A DNA stretch of 64,000 bases from Sulfuriferula plumbiphila (GTDB lineage: Bacteria > Pseudomonadota > Gammaproteobacteria > Burkholderiales > Sulfuriferulaceae): assembly GCF_009938015.1 (NCBI RefSeq), contig NZ_AP021884.1:1041501-1105500 (forward strand), given 5' to 3'. Of this stretch, positions 19,556-29,153 are shown one piece after another. Under the pieces are notes generated by a model. That model made no database searches, was not told the DNA's origin, and worked only from the letters and a program-made list of their open reading frames with translations. The position numbers were made by a program, and so were the translations under genes. Numbering within the stretch: position 1 is the first letter of the stretch; the number at the start of each line of letters is the position of its first letter.

Positions 19556-19981
19556 GTGTCAGGCTATCGCTATCTGCTTGATACCAACATCCTGAGTAGC
19601 CTGCTCAAGCAACCGGCTGGGGCAGTAGCCAGCCGAATCAATGCAGTCGGTGAAGACGCAATTTGCACCAGTGTCGTGGTCGCCTGTGAATTGCGCTATG
19701 GTGCGGCAAAGAAAGGGTCTCAAATTTTGTCGGACAAGATTGAGCAATTGCTGTCCGCGATTGAGGTGCTGCCGTTCGAAACTGGGGCTGACGAGAAATA
19801 TGCCGAGGTACGCACAGCGCTGGAGAAACTTGGTACGCCAATTGGCGCGAACGACTATATGATCGCAGCCCACACGCTGTTGCTAGGGCTCACATTGGTG
19901 ACGGACAACATAGGTGAATTTACCCGGGTTCCCGGCCTCGGGGTCGAGAATTGGCTGGAACCGTTGACCGGCGTTGATTGA
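19556..19981 (+). CDS. vapC: VapC-type PIN-domain ribonuclease toxin
   Basis: 141 residues from GTG 19556, one base after the vapB stop. Longer in-frame versions run back into vapB and add no family sequence. The four acidic PIN residues are present in LLDTNI, ACELRYG, ANDYMIAAH and VTDN. This FitB-like VapC is a metal-dependent RNase that stops translation when freed from VapB. The pair lies between the broken and intact ispH copies. Confidence 0.87.
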   Translation: MSGYRYLLDTNILSSLLKQPAGAVASRINAVGEDAICTSVVVACELRYGAAKKGSQILSDKIEQLLSAIEVLPFETGADEKYAEVRTALEKLGTPIGANDYMIAAHTLLLGLTLVTDNIGEFTRVPGLGVENWLEPLTGVD

Positions 19982-20003
19982 TATAGCCCGCCACCCTCTC
20001 CCC

Positions 20004-20031
20004 AGCCCTCCCCCATCAAGGGGGAGGGGCT
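20004..20031. terminator. G/C-rich hairpin at the ispH end
   Basis: agccctccccc and gggggaggggct form a near-perfect stem with loop atcaa. It lies between the convergent vapC and ispH genes and overlaps the ispH stop codon by two bases. The wording matches a common dispersed proteobacterial hairpin. It has no clear U-tract, so it may act as a mRNA-end stabiliser more than a classic terminator. Confidence 0.45.
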
Positions 20032-20977
20032 AAACTGACACTGGCTGAATCAATCCCTTCGGCAACGGGAAGACCACGCTTTCAGCGATACCCCCCATTT
20101 CAGAAATACTCTCTACCCCCAGCGATTTGAGCCGGGCGATGACTTCCTGCACCAGCACTTCCGGGGCGGAGGCGCCAGCGGTGACGCCAATGCAGGTTTT
20201 ATCCGCCAGCCATTCCGCTTTCAACTCCGCGGCGTTATCCACCATATAGGCGCTCACTCCCAAATTCTGCGCCACTTCGCGCAGGCGGTTGGAGTTGGAG
20301 CTGTTGGGGGAGCCGACCACGATGACCAGGTCGCATTGCGCTGCCAACGCTTTGACCGCGTCCTGGCGGTTTTGCGTGGCGTAGCAGATGTCGTCTTTTT
20401 TCGGGCCGACGATGGCGGGGAAACGCGCCTTGAGGGCTTCAATCACGCGCGCGGCGTCGTCTATCGAGAGCGTGGTCTGGGTGACGAACGCGAGTTTGTC
20501 AGCATTTTTCACTGCCAGCTTTGCCACGTCTTGCGGCGTTTCCACCAGATACATGCCGCCCGCCGATTGCCCCATGGTGCCTTCCACCTCGGGGTGGCCC
20601 TTGTGGCCGATCATGATGATTTCCAGATCCTTCGCGCGCATTTTGGCGACTTCGACGTGGACTTTGGTGACCAGCGGACAGGTGGCGTCGAATATCTTCA
20701 GGCCGCGTGCTTCAGCTTCATGCCGCACCGCCTGGGAGACGCCGTGGGCGCTGTAGATCAGCGTGCTGCCGACGGGTACTTCAGCCAGGTCTTCAATGAA
20801 AATCGCGCCTTTGGCCTTGAGGTCATCGACCACGAACTTGTTGTGCACGACTTCGTGGCGCACGTAGATAGGGGCGCCAAAGCGTTGCAGTGCGCGTTCG
20901 ACAATTTCAATGGCGCGATCCACTCCGGCGCAAAAGCCGCGTGGGTTGGCGAGGAGGATTTGGGTGCGGATGGTCAT
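20030..20977 (-). CDS. ispH: 4-hydroxy-3-methylbut-2-enyl diphosphate reductase
   Basis: 315 residues. The last enzyme of the MEP isoprenoid pathway, a [4Fe-4S] protein making IPP and DMAPP. The three cluster cysteines are visible in [24 protein letters not shown] and [30 protein letters not shown] and [11 protein letters not shown] complete the active site. In betaproteobacteria it normally follows lspA-fkpB; here a yefM-yoeB pair sits between. A partial paralogue lies 840 bases downstream. Confidence 0.95.
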   Translation of the reverse strand: MTIRTQILLANPRGFCAGVDRAIEIVERALQRFGAPIYVRHEVVHNKFVVDDLKAKGAIFIEDLAEVPVGSTLIYSAHGVSQAVRHEAEARGLKIFDATCPLVTKVHVEVAKMRAKDLEIIMIGHKGHPEVEGTMGQSAGGMYLVETPQDVAKLAVKNADKLAFVTQTTLSIDDAARVIEALKARFPAIVGPKKDDICYATQNRQDAVKALAAQCDLVIVVGSPNSSNSNRLREVAQNLGVSAYMVDNAAELKAEWLADKTCIGVTAGASAPEVLVQEVIARLKSLGVESISEMGGIAESVVFPLPKGLIQPVSV

Positions 20978-20996
20978 GGGGTCTGCCCGGAAATGG

Positions 20997-21251
20997 TTAG
21001 TAATGATAGCGGCATTGGGCGATCAGCAGACAGCCATCCTCGATTGCATAAACCAGGCGATGCTCATCGCTAATCCTGCGTGACCAGAATCCAGCCAGAT
21101 TGTGGCGTAGCGGTTCGGGTTTTCCGATGCCATCGAAAGGTGAACGCGTTATGTCATGGATGAGCGTATTGATGCGCCTGAGTGCCGCTTTATCTGTTTG
21201 CTGCCAATAGATGTAATCCTGCCGACCTTGTTCAGCAAATCTAATCTGCAT
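20997..21251 (-). CDS. yoeB: YoeB-type mRNA interferase toxin
   Basis: 84 residues from ATG 21251 ([18 protein letters not shown]); a longer frame to 21284 runs back into the antitoxin gene. The C-terminus has the RelE/YoeB catalytic pattern [23 protein letters not shown] and the terminal CRYHY with the conserved His-Tyr pair. YoeB cleaves mRNA on the ribosome. The start overlaps the antitoxin gene by eleven bases, showing coupling. Confidence 0.9.
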   Translation of the reverse strand: MQIRFAEQGRQDYIYWQQTDKAALRRINTLIHDITRSPFDGIGKPEPLRHNLAGFWSRRISDEHRLVYAIEDGCLLIAQCRYHY

Positions 21252-21501
21252 CAGGCAGCAGCTCGTGTTTGACGCCCGCACCACTTCTTAATTCCGCCAC
21301 TGCAGCCATCAGACGGCGCGCGTTTTCCGGGCTGCGCAGCAGGTATGCAGTCTCTTCCAGTGCGTTGAAATGCGCGAGCGACATCATCACCACCGGTTTG
21401 CCATTCTGGCGCGTAACCAGAACCGGCGCGCAATCGTCATTCACTTTGTCCATCACATCGGCAAAGTGCTGGCGTGTATAGCTGTAGCTGATGGCATCCA
21501 T
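21241..21501 (-). CDS. yefM: YefM/Phd-type antitoxin
   Basis: 86 residues with the Phd/YefM N-terminal fold SYSYTRQHFADVMDKV, the PVLVTRQNGKPVVMMSLAHF core near residue 27, and ETAYLLRSPENARRL leading into the toxin-binding tail. First gene of the pair, in the orientation of the lspA-fkpB-ispH genes and 60 bases behind fkpB. It autorepresses through an operator expected in that gap, which is markedly A/T-rich (attgtacgaatattggtaca). Confidence 0.9.
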   Translation of the reverse strand: MDAISYSYTRQHFADVMDKVNDDCAPVLVTRQNGKPVVMMSLAHFNALEETAYLLRSPENARRLMAAVAELRSGAGVKHELLPDAD

Positions 21502-21560
21502 TCTGGTCTCACAATGTTATTGTACGAATATTGGTACAATAGCTTTTTCCTGAAGGCGCG

Positions 21561-22016
21561 TCAATCTCCGGGTTGACGGCAAATCTCGACGATTTCAACC
21601 TCAAACTCAATCGGCAAACCAGCCAGCAGGTGGTTGAAATCCACGCTGGCGTGGGTATCCGTCAGCGCCAGTATGCGCCCTGCCAGGGTGCTGCCATTGG
21701 GCAGGCTGAATTCGACCACGCTGTCCGCCCGCGGCGGCTCGTCGGACGGGAAATCGCTCAGCGGGAGCGCCTGCACCAGTTCGGGATTATGCTCGCCAAA
21801 GGCTTGCCAGGGATCGAGCTGGAACACATGGCGTTCGCCGGGGGCAATGCCCATCAGCCATTGCTCCAGATTCGGCGTCAGGGTGCCGTCACCGAGCGTG
21901 AGCGTGATGGGCGCGGCGCCGAAGCTGCTGTCCACTTCTGCGCCGCCATTTATCCGCACGGCGAAGTGCAGGGTGAGTGTGTCGCCGGGCTGAACCCGCC
22001 GCAGCTTGTCGTTCAT
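21561..22016 (-). CDS. fkpB: FKBP-type peptidyl-prolyl isomerase, SlpA/FkpB family
   Basis: 151 residues. An FKBP core (TLTLHFAVRINGGAEVDSSF; TLTPNLEQWLMGIAPGERH) is split by the insert-in-flap domain (EHNPELVQALPLSDFP), as in SlyD/SlpA cytoplasmic foldases. The metal-binding His tail of SlyD is absent, fitting FkpB. It overlaps lspA by four bases (atga), so it is translated from the same transcript. Confidence 0.88.
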   Translation of the reverse strand: MNDKLRRVQPGDTLTLHFAVRINGGAEVDSSFGAAPITLTLGDGTLTPNLEQWLMGIAPGERHVFQLDPWQAFGEHNPELVQALPLSDFPSDEPPRADSVVEFSLPNGSTLAGRILALTDTHASVDFNHLLAGLPIEFEVEIVEICRQPGD

Positions 22017-22483
22017 GACTTGCGCGGTTTTTTCAGACTGTCCCAGACCAGCAGCAGCGCACCGATGGTGATGGCGGAATCGGCCACGTTGAACGCCGGC
22101 CAGTAGTGCTGCTGGATATGGAAGGACAGGAAATCCACCACGTAGCCGTGCAGGATGCGGTCGATCAGATTGCCGATGGCGCCGCCCAGAATCAGGCTGA
22201 GCGCGAGCTTGAACAGCACGCTGCCGGATTCGCGCCGCAGCAGATGGATGAGGATGGCGGACGCGATCAGCGCAGCGCTGATGAAAAACGCGCGTTGCCA
22301 GCCCGCCTGGTCCGCAAGCAGGCTGAACGCCGCGCCCGTATTGTGAGCCCGTACCAGGTCAAAAAACGGCGTGAGGGTGACGTAATCGCCGAGCATGAAA
22401 GCCTGCGTGACCGCGTATTTGCTGAGTTGGTCGAGGACGATGATCAACCCGGCCACAACGAGTCCCTGCTTGAGTCTAGGCAT
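22013..22483 (-). CDS. lspA: lipoprotein signal peptidase II
   Basis: 156 residues from ATG 22483 ([23 protein letters not shown]); the frame is open further upstream only inside ileS. Four hydrophobic spans. The two catalytic Asp lie in [15 protein letters not shown] and [11 protein letters not shown]. It cleaves prolipoproteins after lipid modification at the inner membrane. It overlaps ileS by eight bases and fkpB by four, a tight ileS-lspA-fkpB unit. Confidence 0.95.
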   Translation of the reverse strand: MPRLKQGLVVAGLIIVLDQLSKYAVTQAFMLGDYVTLTPFFDLVRAHNTGAAFSLLADQAGWQRAFFISAALIASAILIHLLRRESGSVLFKLALSLILGGAIGNLIDRILHGYVVDFLSFHIQQHYWPAFNVADSAITIGALLLVWDSLKKPRKS

Positions 22484-25247
22484 GCTGTCTGTCCTCGCCT
22501 TTGCCAAAAAGATTACTGTAACAACGCCCGCACAGGGCGGGATGGTCGGCGTGGCTGCCGACATCACTGCGGTAGTGCCAGCAGCGCTCGCATTTGGCAT
22601 GGGTGCTGGGCAGGGCGCTGACGGAATCGGCTGTGGCCTGCGTCACCGTGGCGGCAGAAGTGATCATCACGAAACGCAGGTCGTCGCCGAGACCGGCCAG
22701 CGCCTGGTATTGCGCACCGCTGGCATGAATCGACACTTCCGCCTGGAGCGAGGAGCCGATGTCGCCCGCTGCACGCAGGGTTTCCAGATGTTTGCGCACG
22801 TCGGCCAGAGTGGCGCGGATCAGAGCCCATCTGGCGGCCAGTTGCGGCGCGTCTGCAGCCACCGGCAGGCTGTGCCAATGATGCAGGAAGATGCTATCGT
22901 TCTCGTCATGTACCAGTTGCTGCCACACTTCTTCGCCGGTGAAGCTCAGGAACGGCGCCATCAGCCGCGCCAGTGCGTGGGTGATATGGTGCAGCGCATT
23001 CTGCGCCGAGCGCCGCGCATGTGAGCCGGCGGCAGTGGTGTAGAGCCGGTCCTTGAGGATGTCGAGGTAGAAGCCGCCCAGGTCTTCCGAGCAGAAATGG
23101 TGCATGCGCTGCACGGCATGATGGAATTCGTATCTGTCGTAGGCCGCCAATAATTCAGTCTGGAATTCGTCCAGCATCACCATTGCGTAACGATCGATTT
23201 CCAGCCAGTCGTCCACGGGCAGGGCATCCTTGCGCGGGTTGAAATCGGCCAGGTTGGCGAGCAGGAAGCGCAGCGTGTTGCGGATGCGGCGGTAGGCGTC
23301 GGCCACGCGCTTGAGGATCTCGTCGGAGATGGTCAGTTCGCCGGAATAGTCGGTGGACGCCACCCACAAGCGCAGGATATCGGCGCCGTAGGTGTCCATC
23401 ACTTTTTGCGGGGCGACGACATTGCCCCTGGACTTGCTCATCTTGTGGCCCTTGGCATCCACCACGAAGCCGTGGGTGAGCAGGGCACGGTACGGCGCAT
23501 GGCCATCCGTTGCGCAGCCGGTGAGCAGGCTGGACTGGAACCAGCCGCGATGCTGGTCCGAGCCTTCCAGGTACAGATCGGCAGGGTAGGCGAGTTCGGG
23601 GCGCTGCTTGAGCACGCAGGCGTGGGTCACGCCGGAGTCGAACCACACGTCCAGCGTGTCCGTGACTTTCCTGTACTGGCTGGCCTCGCTGCCCAGCAGT
23701 TCCGCCGGGTCGAGGCTGAACCAGGCTTCGACGCCGGTCTGCGCCACGCGCTGCGCGGCGGCTTCCATCAGCTCCGCGGTGCGCGGGTGCAGCTCGCCGC
23801 TTTCCCTGTGCACGAACAGCGGCATCGGCACGCCCCAGTTGCGCTGGCGCGATACGCACCAGTCGGGGCGGTTTTTCATCATGGCTTCGAGCCGGGCGCG
23901 CCCCCAGGCGGGGAAGAAGGCGGTGTTGTCCACTGCGCCGATGGCGTGGTTGCGCAGGCTCACACCATCCGCGCCGGTCTTGTCCATGCCGATGAACCAC
24001 TGATGCGTGGCGCGGAAGATGATCGGCGTTTTGTGCCGCCAGCAGTGCGGGTAGCTGTGCAGCAGTTTTTCATTGGCCAGCAGCAGGCTGCTGGCGGCAA
24101 GGGTTTCGACCACCGTCCTGTTGCCTTGCCACACCGTCTGTCCGCCTACCAGCGGGATGCTGGCGAAGAACTTGCCATCATCGCCCACCGGGTTGTCCAC
24201 CGCCAGGCGATACTTCAAGCCGACCTGGTAGTCGTCCACGCCGTGCGCCGGCGCGGTGTGCACCAGGCCGGTACCGGCTTCCAGGGTGACGTGTTCGCCG
24301 CAGATGATCGGCACGCTACGGTTGAGGAAAGGGTGGCGCAGTTGCAGGTGCTCCAGCACGCTGCCTTTGCACTGGCCGAGCACTTCCACGGACTCAAAGC
24401 CGTAGCGTTTGATTGACGCTTCCGCCAGGTCACGCGCCAGAATCAGGATGCCTTTCGGCGTCTGGATCAGGTCGTAGGTGAAATCCGGGTGCACCGACAC
24501 GGCCTGGTTGGCGGGCAAAGTCCACGGCGTGGTAGTCCAGATCACCGCATACACCGGCCCGGTGAGCCTGGGCATGCCCAGCCGCTGCGCGAAATCCGCG
24601 TTATCGGCGATCTGGAATGCCACGTCGATGGCGGCCGAAGTCTTGTCCTCGTATTCCACCTCGGCCTCGGCCAGCGCAGAGCCACAGTCCACGCACCAGT
24701 GCACCGGCTTGGCACCCTGATAGAGATAGCCGTTGGCGAGGATGCGCCCGAGCTCGCGCATGATGCCGGCCTCGAAGGCGAAATCCATGGTGCGGTAGGG
24801 TTGATCCCAGTCGCCCAGCACGCCGAGGCGGATGAAGTCAGCCTTCTGGCGTTCGATCTGGGTAGCGGCGTATTCGCGGCACAGCTCGCGGAAGCGTGCG
24901 GCGGGGATGGCCTTGCCGTGCTGTTTTTCCACCTGCAATTCGATCGGCAGCCCATGGCAGTCCCAACCCGGCACATAGGGTGCATCGAAACCTGCCAGGG
25001 TCTTGCTCTTGACGATGATGTCCTTGAGGATTTTGTTCACCGCGTGGCCGATATGGATATCGCCGTTGGCGTAGGGCGGGCCGTCGTGCAGGATGAATTT
25101 GGGGCGTCCGGCGGCGGCTGTGCGGATTTGCTGGTAGCGTTTTTTCTCGTGCCACTGGGCGAGCCAGCCCGGCTCGCGTCTGGCGAGATCGCCGCGCATG
25201 GGGAAGGGCGTATCGGGCAGGTTCAGGGTGTTCTTGTAGTCAGTCAT
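22476..25247 (-). CDS. ileS: isoleucyl-tRNA synthetase
   Basis: 923 residues, class I synthetase of the bacterial (type 1) form. The HIGH signature is [15 protein letters not shown] near residue 65, and KMSKSRGNV lies near residue 610. The editing CP1 domain between them carries [13 protein letters not shown]. The C-terminal zinc finger reads [14 protein letters not shown]...CGRC. It overlaps ribF upstream by eight bases and lspA downstream by eight, the classic ribF-ileS-lspA order. Confidence 0.97.
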   Translation of the reverse strand: MTDYKNTLNLPDTPFPMRGDLARREPGWLAQWHEKKRYQQIRTAAAGRPKFILHDGPPYANGDIHIGHAVNKILKDIIVKSKTLAGFDAPYVPGWDCHGLPIELQVEKQHGKAIPAARFRELCREYAATQIERQKADFIRLGVLGDWDQPYRTMDFAFEAGIMRELGRILANGYLYQGAKPVHWCVDCGSALAEAEVEYEDKTSAAIDVAFQIADNADFAQRLGMPRLTGPVYAVIWTTTPWTLPANQAVSVHPDFTYDLIQTPKGILILARDLAEASIKRYGFESVEVLGQCKGSVLEHLQLRHPFLNRSVPIICGEHVTLEAGTGLVHTAPAHGVDDYQVGLKYRLAVDNPVGDDGKFFASIPLVGGQTVWQGNRTVVETLAASSLLLANEKLLHSYPHCWRHKTPIIFRATHQWFIGMDKTGADGVSLRNHAIGAVDNTAFFPAWGRARLEAMMKNRPDWCVSRQRNWGVPMPLFVHRESGELHPRTAELMEAAAQRVAQTGVEAWFSLDPAELLGSEASQYRKVTDTLDVWFDSGVTHACVLKQRPELAYPADLYLEGSDQHRGWFQSSLLTGCATDGHAPYRALLTHGFVVDAKGHKMSKSRGNVVAPQKVMDTYGADILRLWVASTDYSGELTISDEILKRVADAYRRIRNTLRFLLANLADFNPRKDALPVDDWLEIDRYAMVMLDEFQTELLAAYDRYEFHHAVQRMHHFCSEDLGGFYLDILKDRLYTTAAGSHARRSAQNALHHITHALARLMAPFLSFTGEEVWQQLVHDENDSIFLHHWHSLPVAADAPQLAARWALIRATLADVRKHLETLRAAGDIGSSLQAEVSIHASGAQYQALAGLGDDLRFVMITSAATVTQATADSVSALPSTHAKCERCWHYRSDVGSHADHPALCGRCYSNLFGKGEDRQHA

Positions 25248-26199
25248 TGTGCTTGGCGGCGCGTAGCGGCTCGGAATGATTTAGAAAGTATTGTCTGGCT
25301 TGGTTCACGTCATGACCAATTTGGGTGACTAGCGCGGGCAGGTCGGGATATTTCTCCTCGTCGCGCAGCCTGGCCAGAAAGTCCACGCACACGTGATGAC
25401 CGTAGATGCTGCGGTCGAAGTCTAACAGGTGTACTTCCAGCACCGGCCGGCCGTTTTCCTTGACCGTGGGGCGCACGCCCAGGCTGGCCACGCCGGGCAA
25501 CGGTGTATCGGCCAGCCCGCGCACTTGTACCACGAAAATCCCGGTCAGCGGCGGGCGGTTGTGTTTGAGCTGGATATTGGCGGTGGGAAAACCGATGTCC
25601 CGCCCCAGTTTGTCGCCGCCGACGACCCGCCCGCTGATGCTGTAAGGACGACCCAGCAGGCGGCCTGCGCGATCGAGATCGCCTGCTGCCAGCGCTTCGC
25701 GTACCGCGGTGCTGGAGATGCGCAGTGCGTCCAGGGTCATGCTGTGCATTGCAGCCACCTCGAAACCAGCCTGTGCGCCGCGCGCCTGTAGCAGGGCAAA
25801 GTCGCCAGTACGCCTGGCGCCGAAGCGGAAATCGTCGCCAATCAGCAAGAAGCGCGCTTGCAGGCCGGTGACCAGGATACGCTCGATGAAGGTTTCTGCT
25901 GCGAGCTGGGAAAAGGTCTGGTTGAAGGCGCAGATGTGGACCTGGGCAATGCCGCATTCGCCCAGCATCTGCAGCTTTTCGCGCAGGCTGGAGAGGCGGG
26001 CAGGGGCGTTGTCCGGCGCGAAAAATTCGCGCGGATGCGGCTCGAAAGTGACCGCACAGGGCACCAGGCCGCGCTGGCTGGCTGCATCCACCAGACGACG
26101 CAGCATCGCCCGGTGGCCGAGGTGGACACCGTCGAAGTTGCCTATCGTCACCGCGCTGGGCTGGCTGACGACTGGCGCTATGCCGTGAGTGATGCGCAT
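25240..26199 (-). CDS. ribF: bifunctional riboflavin kinase / FAD synthetase
   Basis: 319 residues. The N-terminal FMN adenylyltransferase domain starts at [17 protein letters not shown] (HxGH-type site). The C-terminal flavokinase domain has [21 protein letters not shown] and FPTANIQL near residue 185. Makes FMN and FAD from riboflavin in the cytoplasm. First gene of the ribF-ileS-lspA-fkpB overlap chain, 66 bases from murJ. Confidence 0.95.
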   Translation of the reverse strand: MRITHGIAPVVSQPSAVTIGNFDGVHLGHRAMLRRLVDAASQRGLVPCAVTFEPHPREFFAPDNAPARLSSLREKLQMLGECGIAQVHICAFNQTFSQLAAETFIERILVTGLQARFLLIGDDFRFGARRTGDFALLQARGAQAGFEVAAMHSMTLDALRISSTAVREALAAGDLDRAGRLLGRPYSISGRVVGGDKLGRDIGFPTANIQLKHNRPPLTGIFVVQVRGLADTPLPGVASLGVRPTVKENGRPVLEVHLLDFDRSIYGHHVCVDFLARLRDEEKYPDLPALVTQIGHDVNQARQYFLNHSEPLRAAKHND

Positions 26200-26265
26200 T
26201 GCGGTATGGGCCGGAACAGTCTGAAAATCAGGGATTCTAGCGTTTGTGCGCCGCGCCGGTCAAAG

Positions 26266-27804
26266 CTATTCAGCGGTGCGGCGGATGAATTGAGCCGGGC
26301 GCATGCCCAACACCCGCAAAGTGCCAAAGTAGCTACCCGCACCCAGCACAACCAGGCCGCCAAGATGTGCGACACGCTGGAAAGAATGCATGTGCAGCCA
26401 GCTTGATTCGCCCGCCATGCCCCACCACAGCAGCAGGCTCATCACGCCGATGGCGGCCGCAATTTTCAGGAAAAATAGATACCAGCCCGGCAGAGGCTGA
26501 TAAATGCCCTGACTGCGCAGTTTCCAAAGCAGCAGTGAAGCATTCAGGCAGGCGCCCAGGCCGATCGACAATGCCAGTCCGGCATGCTGTAGTTTCCATA
26601 CGAACATCAGGTTCATGGCCTGGGTGGCAAACAGGGTAATCACGGCGATTTTTACCGGGGTTCGGATATTTTGCCGCGCATAAAACCCCGGTGCGAGGAT
26701 CTTTACCATGATCAGCCCCAGCAATCCCAGGCTATAGGCCACCAGTGCCTGACGCGTCATGAAGACGTCGTTAACGCTGAATTGGCCATAAAAAAACAGC
26801 GTGCTGATCAAGGGTACAGCCAATATTGCCAAAGCGGCGGCGGCGGGCAGCGCCAGCATCAGGGTGAGGCGTAGTCCCCAGTCCAGCAGTTGCGAATACT
26901 GGGTAGGGTCGTTGTCGGCATAGTGCTTGGCCAGGCTGGGCAACAGAATGGTGCCGAGCGCCACGCCCAGCATGCCGGTGGGAAATTCCATCAGGCGATC
27001 GGCATAATATAGCCAGGACACGCTGCCCGTCGCCAGGAATGAAGCGAAAACGGTATTGATGAGGAGCGACAGCTGCGCAATGGACACGCCGAACAGCGCT
27101 GGTCCCATGAGCCTGAGGATGCGCCATACGCCTTCATCATGCAGCTCAAGACGAAAACGCGGCAACAAGCCAAGTTGCTTGAGGAAGGGCAGTTGCAGCA
27201 ACAGTTGCAGGATGCCGCCCAGCATCACTCCCCAGGCCAGTGCCATCGCGGGGATGGCGAGATGCGGCGCCAGCCACAGGGCGGCAGCAATGGTCGCGAC
27301 ATTGAGCAGTACCGGCGTGAATGCAGGTACCGAAAAGCGGCTGTAGGTATTCAATATGCCGCCCGCCAGCGATACCAGCGAGATAAACAGGATGTACGGG
27401 AAAATGACGCGCAGCATGGAAACGGTGACCGCAAATTTTTCCGGTGCGGCAGAGAATCCGGGCGCGCTGATATAGACCACTGCGGGTGCCGCCAGCACCC
27501 CGATCAGGGTCACCACCAGCAATGCAATGAACAATAGCGTGGCTACATGGTCCACCAGCAGTTGCGTGTCCTGGTGGCCGCGGCGGTTTTTATATTCCGC
27601 CAGGATAGGCACAAACGCCTGCGAAAATGCACCTTCGGCAAACAGGCGTCGCAACAGGTTGGGGATTTTGAAAGCGACAAAAAACGCGTCGGTGTAGATG
27701 CCTGCGCCAAAGCTGCGGGCGATGACCGCATCACGGACAAACCCGAAGATGCGTGACAACAGGGTCATGCTACTGACTTTGGCGAGGGCTCTGAGCAGGT
27801 TCAT
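26266..27804 (-). CDS. murJ: lipid II flippase MurJ
   Basis: 512 residues from ATG 27804 (MNLLRALAKVSSMTLLSRI), about fourteen membrane spans. The conserved N-terminal LSRIFGFVRDAVIARSFGAG and RLFAEGAFSQAFVPIL segments identify the MVF/MurJ family, which flips lipid II to the periplasmic face. Twenty extra in-frame residues to 27864 are not conserved. rpsT, a frequent divergent neighbour in relatives, is not found here; an HU gene stands in that place. Confidence 0.95.
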   Translation of the reverse strand: MNLLRALAKVSSMTLLSRIFGFVRDAVIARSFGAGIYTDAFFVAFKIPNLLRRLFAEGAFSQAFVPILAEYKNRRGHQDTQLLVDHVATLLFIALLVVTLIGVLAAPAVVYISAPGFSAAPEKFAVTVSMLRVIFPYILFISLVSLAGGILNTYSRFSVPAFTPVLLNVATIAAALWLAPHLAIPAMALAWGVMLGGILQLLLQLPFLKQLGLLPRFRLELHDEGVWRILRLMGPALFGVSIAQLSLLINTVFASFLATGSVSWLYYADRLMEFPTGMLGVALGTILLPSLAKHYADNDPTQYSQLLDWGLRLTLMLALPAAAALAILAVPLISTLFFYGQFSVNDVFMTRQALVAYSLGLLGLIMVKILAPGFYARQNIRTPVKIAVITLFATQAMNLMFVWKLQHAGLALSIGLGACLNASLLLWKLRSQGIYQPLPGWYLFFLKIAAAIGVMSLLLWWGMAGESSWLHMHSFQRVAHLGGLVVLGAGSYFGTLRVLGMRPAQFIRRTAE

Positions 27805-27995
27805 GGATTCAGCAAGAGGACGCGAAACAGCCGCAATGGTATAGGGGGCACCGCTAAAATCCAAACTTCGTCACGATACGGACGGTTGAAATTTTAGCTG
27901 TTTCATAACCCTCGTCCTGAAAAAATATTGCAGCATTGATGCATTACCTGTAAGAATGGCCCTTCTTTTTCAACAACCCGACAGGAACAATACCC

Positions 27996-28292
27996 ATGAA
28001 CAAAGCTGAACTGATCGACGCAGTTGCCGCCAGGACCGATAGCACCAAGGCCCAGACAGCAGCGATGCTGGATGCCCTGATGGTCACCGTCCAGGAAGCA
28101 TTGACCAAACAGGATACGGTGCAATTAGTCGGTTTTGGCACTTTTGCCGTGGCTGAGCGCGCGGGCCGCGAAGGCCGCAATCCGGCAACTGGAAAAACCA
28201 TCACTATTCCAGCCAAGAAAGTAGTCAAGTTCAAGGTGGGTAAAGCCATGGCCGATGCCGTGGCTGGCGCCAAAGCCGGTAAAGCCCGCTAA
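27996..28292 (+). CDS. hup: HU-type DNA-binding protein
   Basis: 98 residues with the whole HU fold. MNKAELIDAVAARTDSTKAQ forms the helical body, VQLVGFGTFAVAERAGREG leads to the beta arm, and the arm tip is GRNPATGKTITIPAKKVVKF with the intercalating Pro. The tail is Ala/Lys-rich (GAKAGKAR). A homodimeric nucleoid protein that bends DNA. Single gene with its own gap of about 190 bases upstream, facing away from murJ. Confidence 0.95.
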   Translation: MNKAELIDAVAARTDSTKAQTAAMLDALMVTVQEALTKQDTVQLVGFGTFAVAERAGREGRNPATGKTITIPAKKVVKFKVGKAMADAVAGAKAGKAR

Positions 28293-28349
28293 CATCGCCT
28301 GACCGATATTATCCGCTTCAGGCAGTGATATCGTTTGAATTTTGGCATC

Positions 28350-28745
28350 ATGAAAATCCTGTTTAAAACCATTGTCGTCTGGTTGCTGCTGCTTTCCGCG
28401 CCCGTTCAGGGGTTCGCAGCAGCGGCGATGATGTGTTGCGTGCCCACGCAACAACAGATGACGATGATGCCAGCCGATCACGCCGGGCATGAGATGCCCC
28501 GGCACCCTGCGGCCGCGTCTATGGATCATGCCGATTGTTGCATGTCGACCGGTGGCAGCCACGCTAACGCTGGCACATGCAGTTCCTGCTTGGCCGGCTG
28601 TGTTGGCGTGGTGATTGCCCCGCCGGTCATTGCTGTTTCTGCCATGCCAGTTTATGGCAGCGAGGCCATTCCTTTCCGCCCCCGGGTATTCCGCAGTTTC
28701 GTTTCGGCAACACCGGAACGTCCTCCACAAAGCTCTTTCGTTTAG
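28350..28745 (+). CDS. Cys/His/Met-rich exported protein (DUF2946-like)
   Basis: 131 residues from ATG 28350; an in-frame TTG 15 bases earlier is less likely. A signal segment (IVVWLLLLSAPVQGFAA) is followed by clusters suited to copper binding: MMCCVPTQQQMTMMPADHAGHEM, HADCCMSTGG and CSSCLAGC. A second hydrophobic span (GVVIAPPVIAVSAMPV) follows the last cluster. It resembles the short DUF2946-type proteins that open copper operons. The downstream genes fit this; the exact role is not known. Confidence 0.6.
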   Translation: MKILFKTIVVWLLLLSAPVQGFAAAAMMCCVPTQQQMTMMPADHAGHEMPRHPAAASMDHADCCMSTGGSHANAGTCSSCLAGCVGVVIAPPVIAVSAMPVYGSEAIPFRPRVFRSFVSATPERPPQSSFV

Positions 28746-28856
28746 TCAGCGAGTCGGCGCATGCCCCCGTCAGGGGGTCTGCCCGCACTCGCTATTGTTT
28801 CGCCACCGAATTGATTGCGGTGACAGAATTCTGCTTACAGACGAACAAGGATTGCC

Positions 28857-29153
28857 ATGAACTCATTAGAAGCATTTGCGTGTGCGGCGCTGTTGTCGGC
28901 GTTGCCGCTGGTCGCGCTGGCACAGGGCGAGCCCGGTGCCAGCGGGCTGCCTGACCCTGCCGATGCGCAGGTAACGGTACCTGCGCTGCATTATCAATCA
29001 CCGCTGGATGACTACCGTGTCATCGTTGAAGACGCTGGGTCGCCGGCCAAAAACTGGCGCTCTGCCAACGCTGCCGTTGGCAAGGAGGATGAGATGAGCG
29101 GCATGGATATGTCGGGCGATGCCGGCAAACATCAGCATGGAGGCAAACCATGA
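28857..29153 (+). CDS. small periplasmic protein of copper operon
   Basis: 98 residues with a cleavable signal (AFACAALLSALPLVALAQ) and a mature part ending in a Met/His-rich tail, MSGMDMSGDAGKHQHGG, that could hold Cu(I)/Cu(II). An AAGGA ribosome site precedes ATG. The middle (HYQSPLDDYRVIVEDAGSPAKNWRSAN) recurs in proteins placed before TolC/multicopper-oxidase pairs. It overlaps the TolC gene by four bases, so co-translation is expected. Confidence 0.65.
   Translation: MNSLEAFACAALLSALPLVALAQGEPGASGLPDPADAQVTVPALHYQSPLDDYRVIVEDAGSPAKNWRSANAAVGKEDEMSGMDMSGDAGKHQHGGKP

Noticed and set aside
23406..25328. Two long plus-strand frames (336 and 279 codons) opposite ileS
   Set aside because: IleS has HIGH, KMSKS and zinc-finger motifs in the other strand; the plus frames are composition artefacts.
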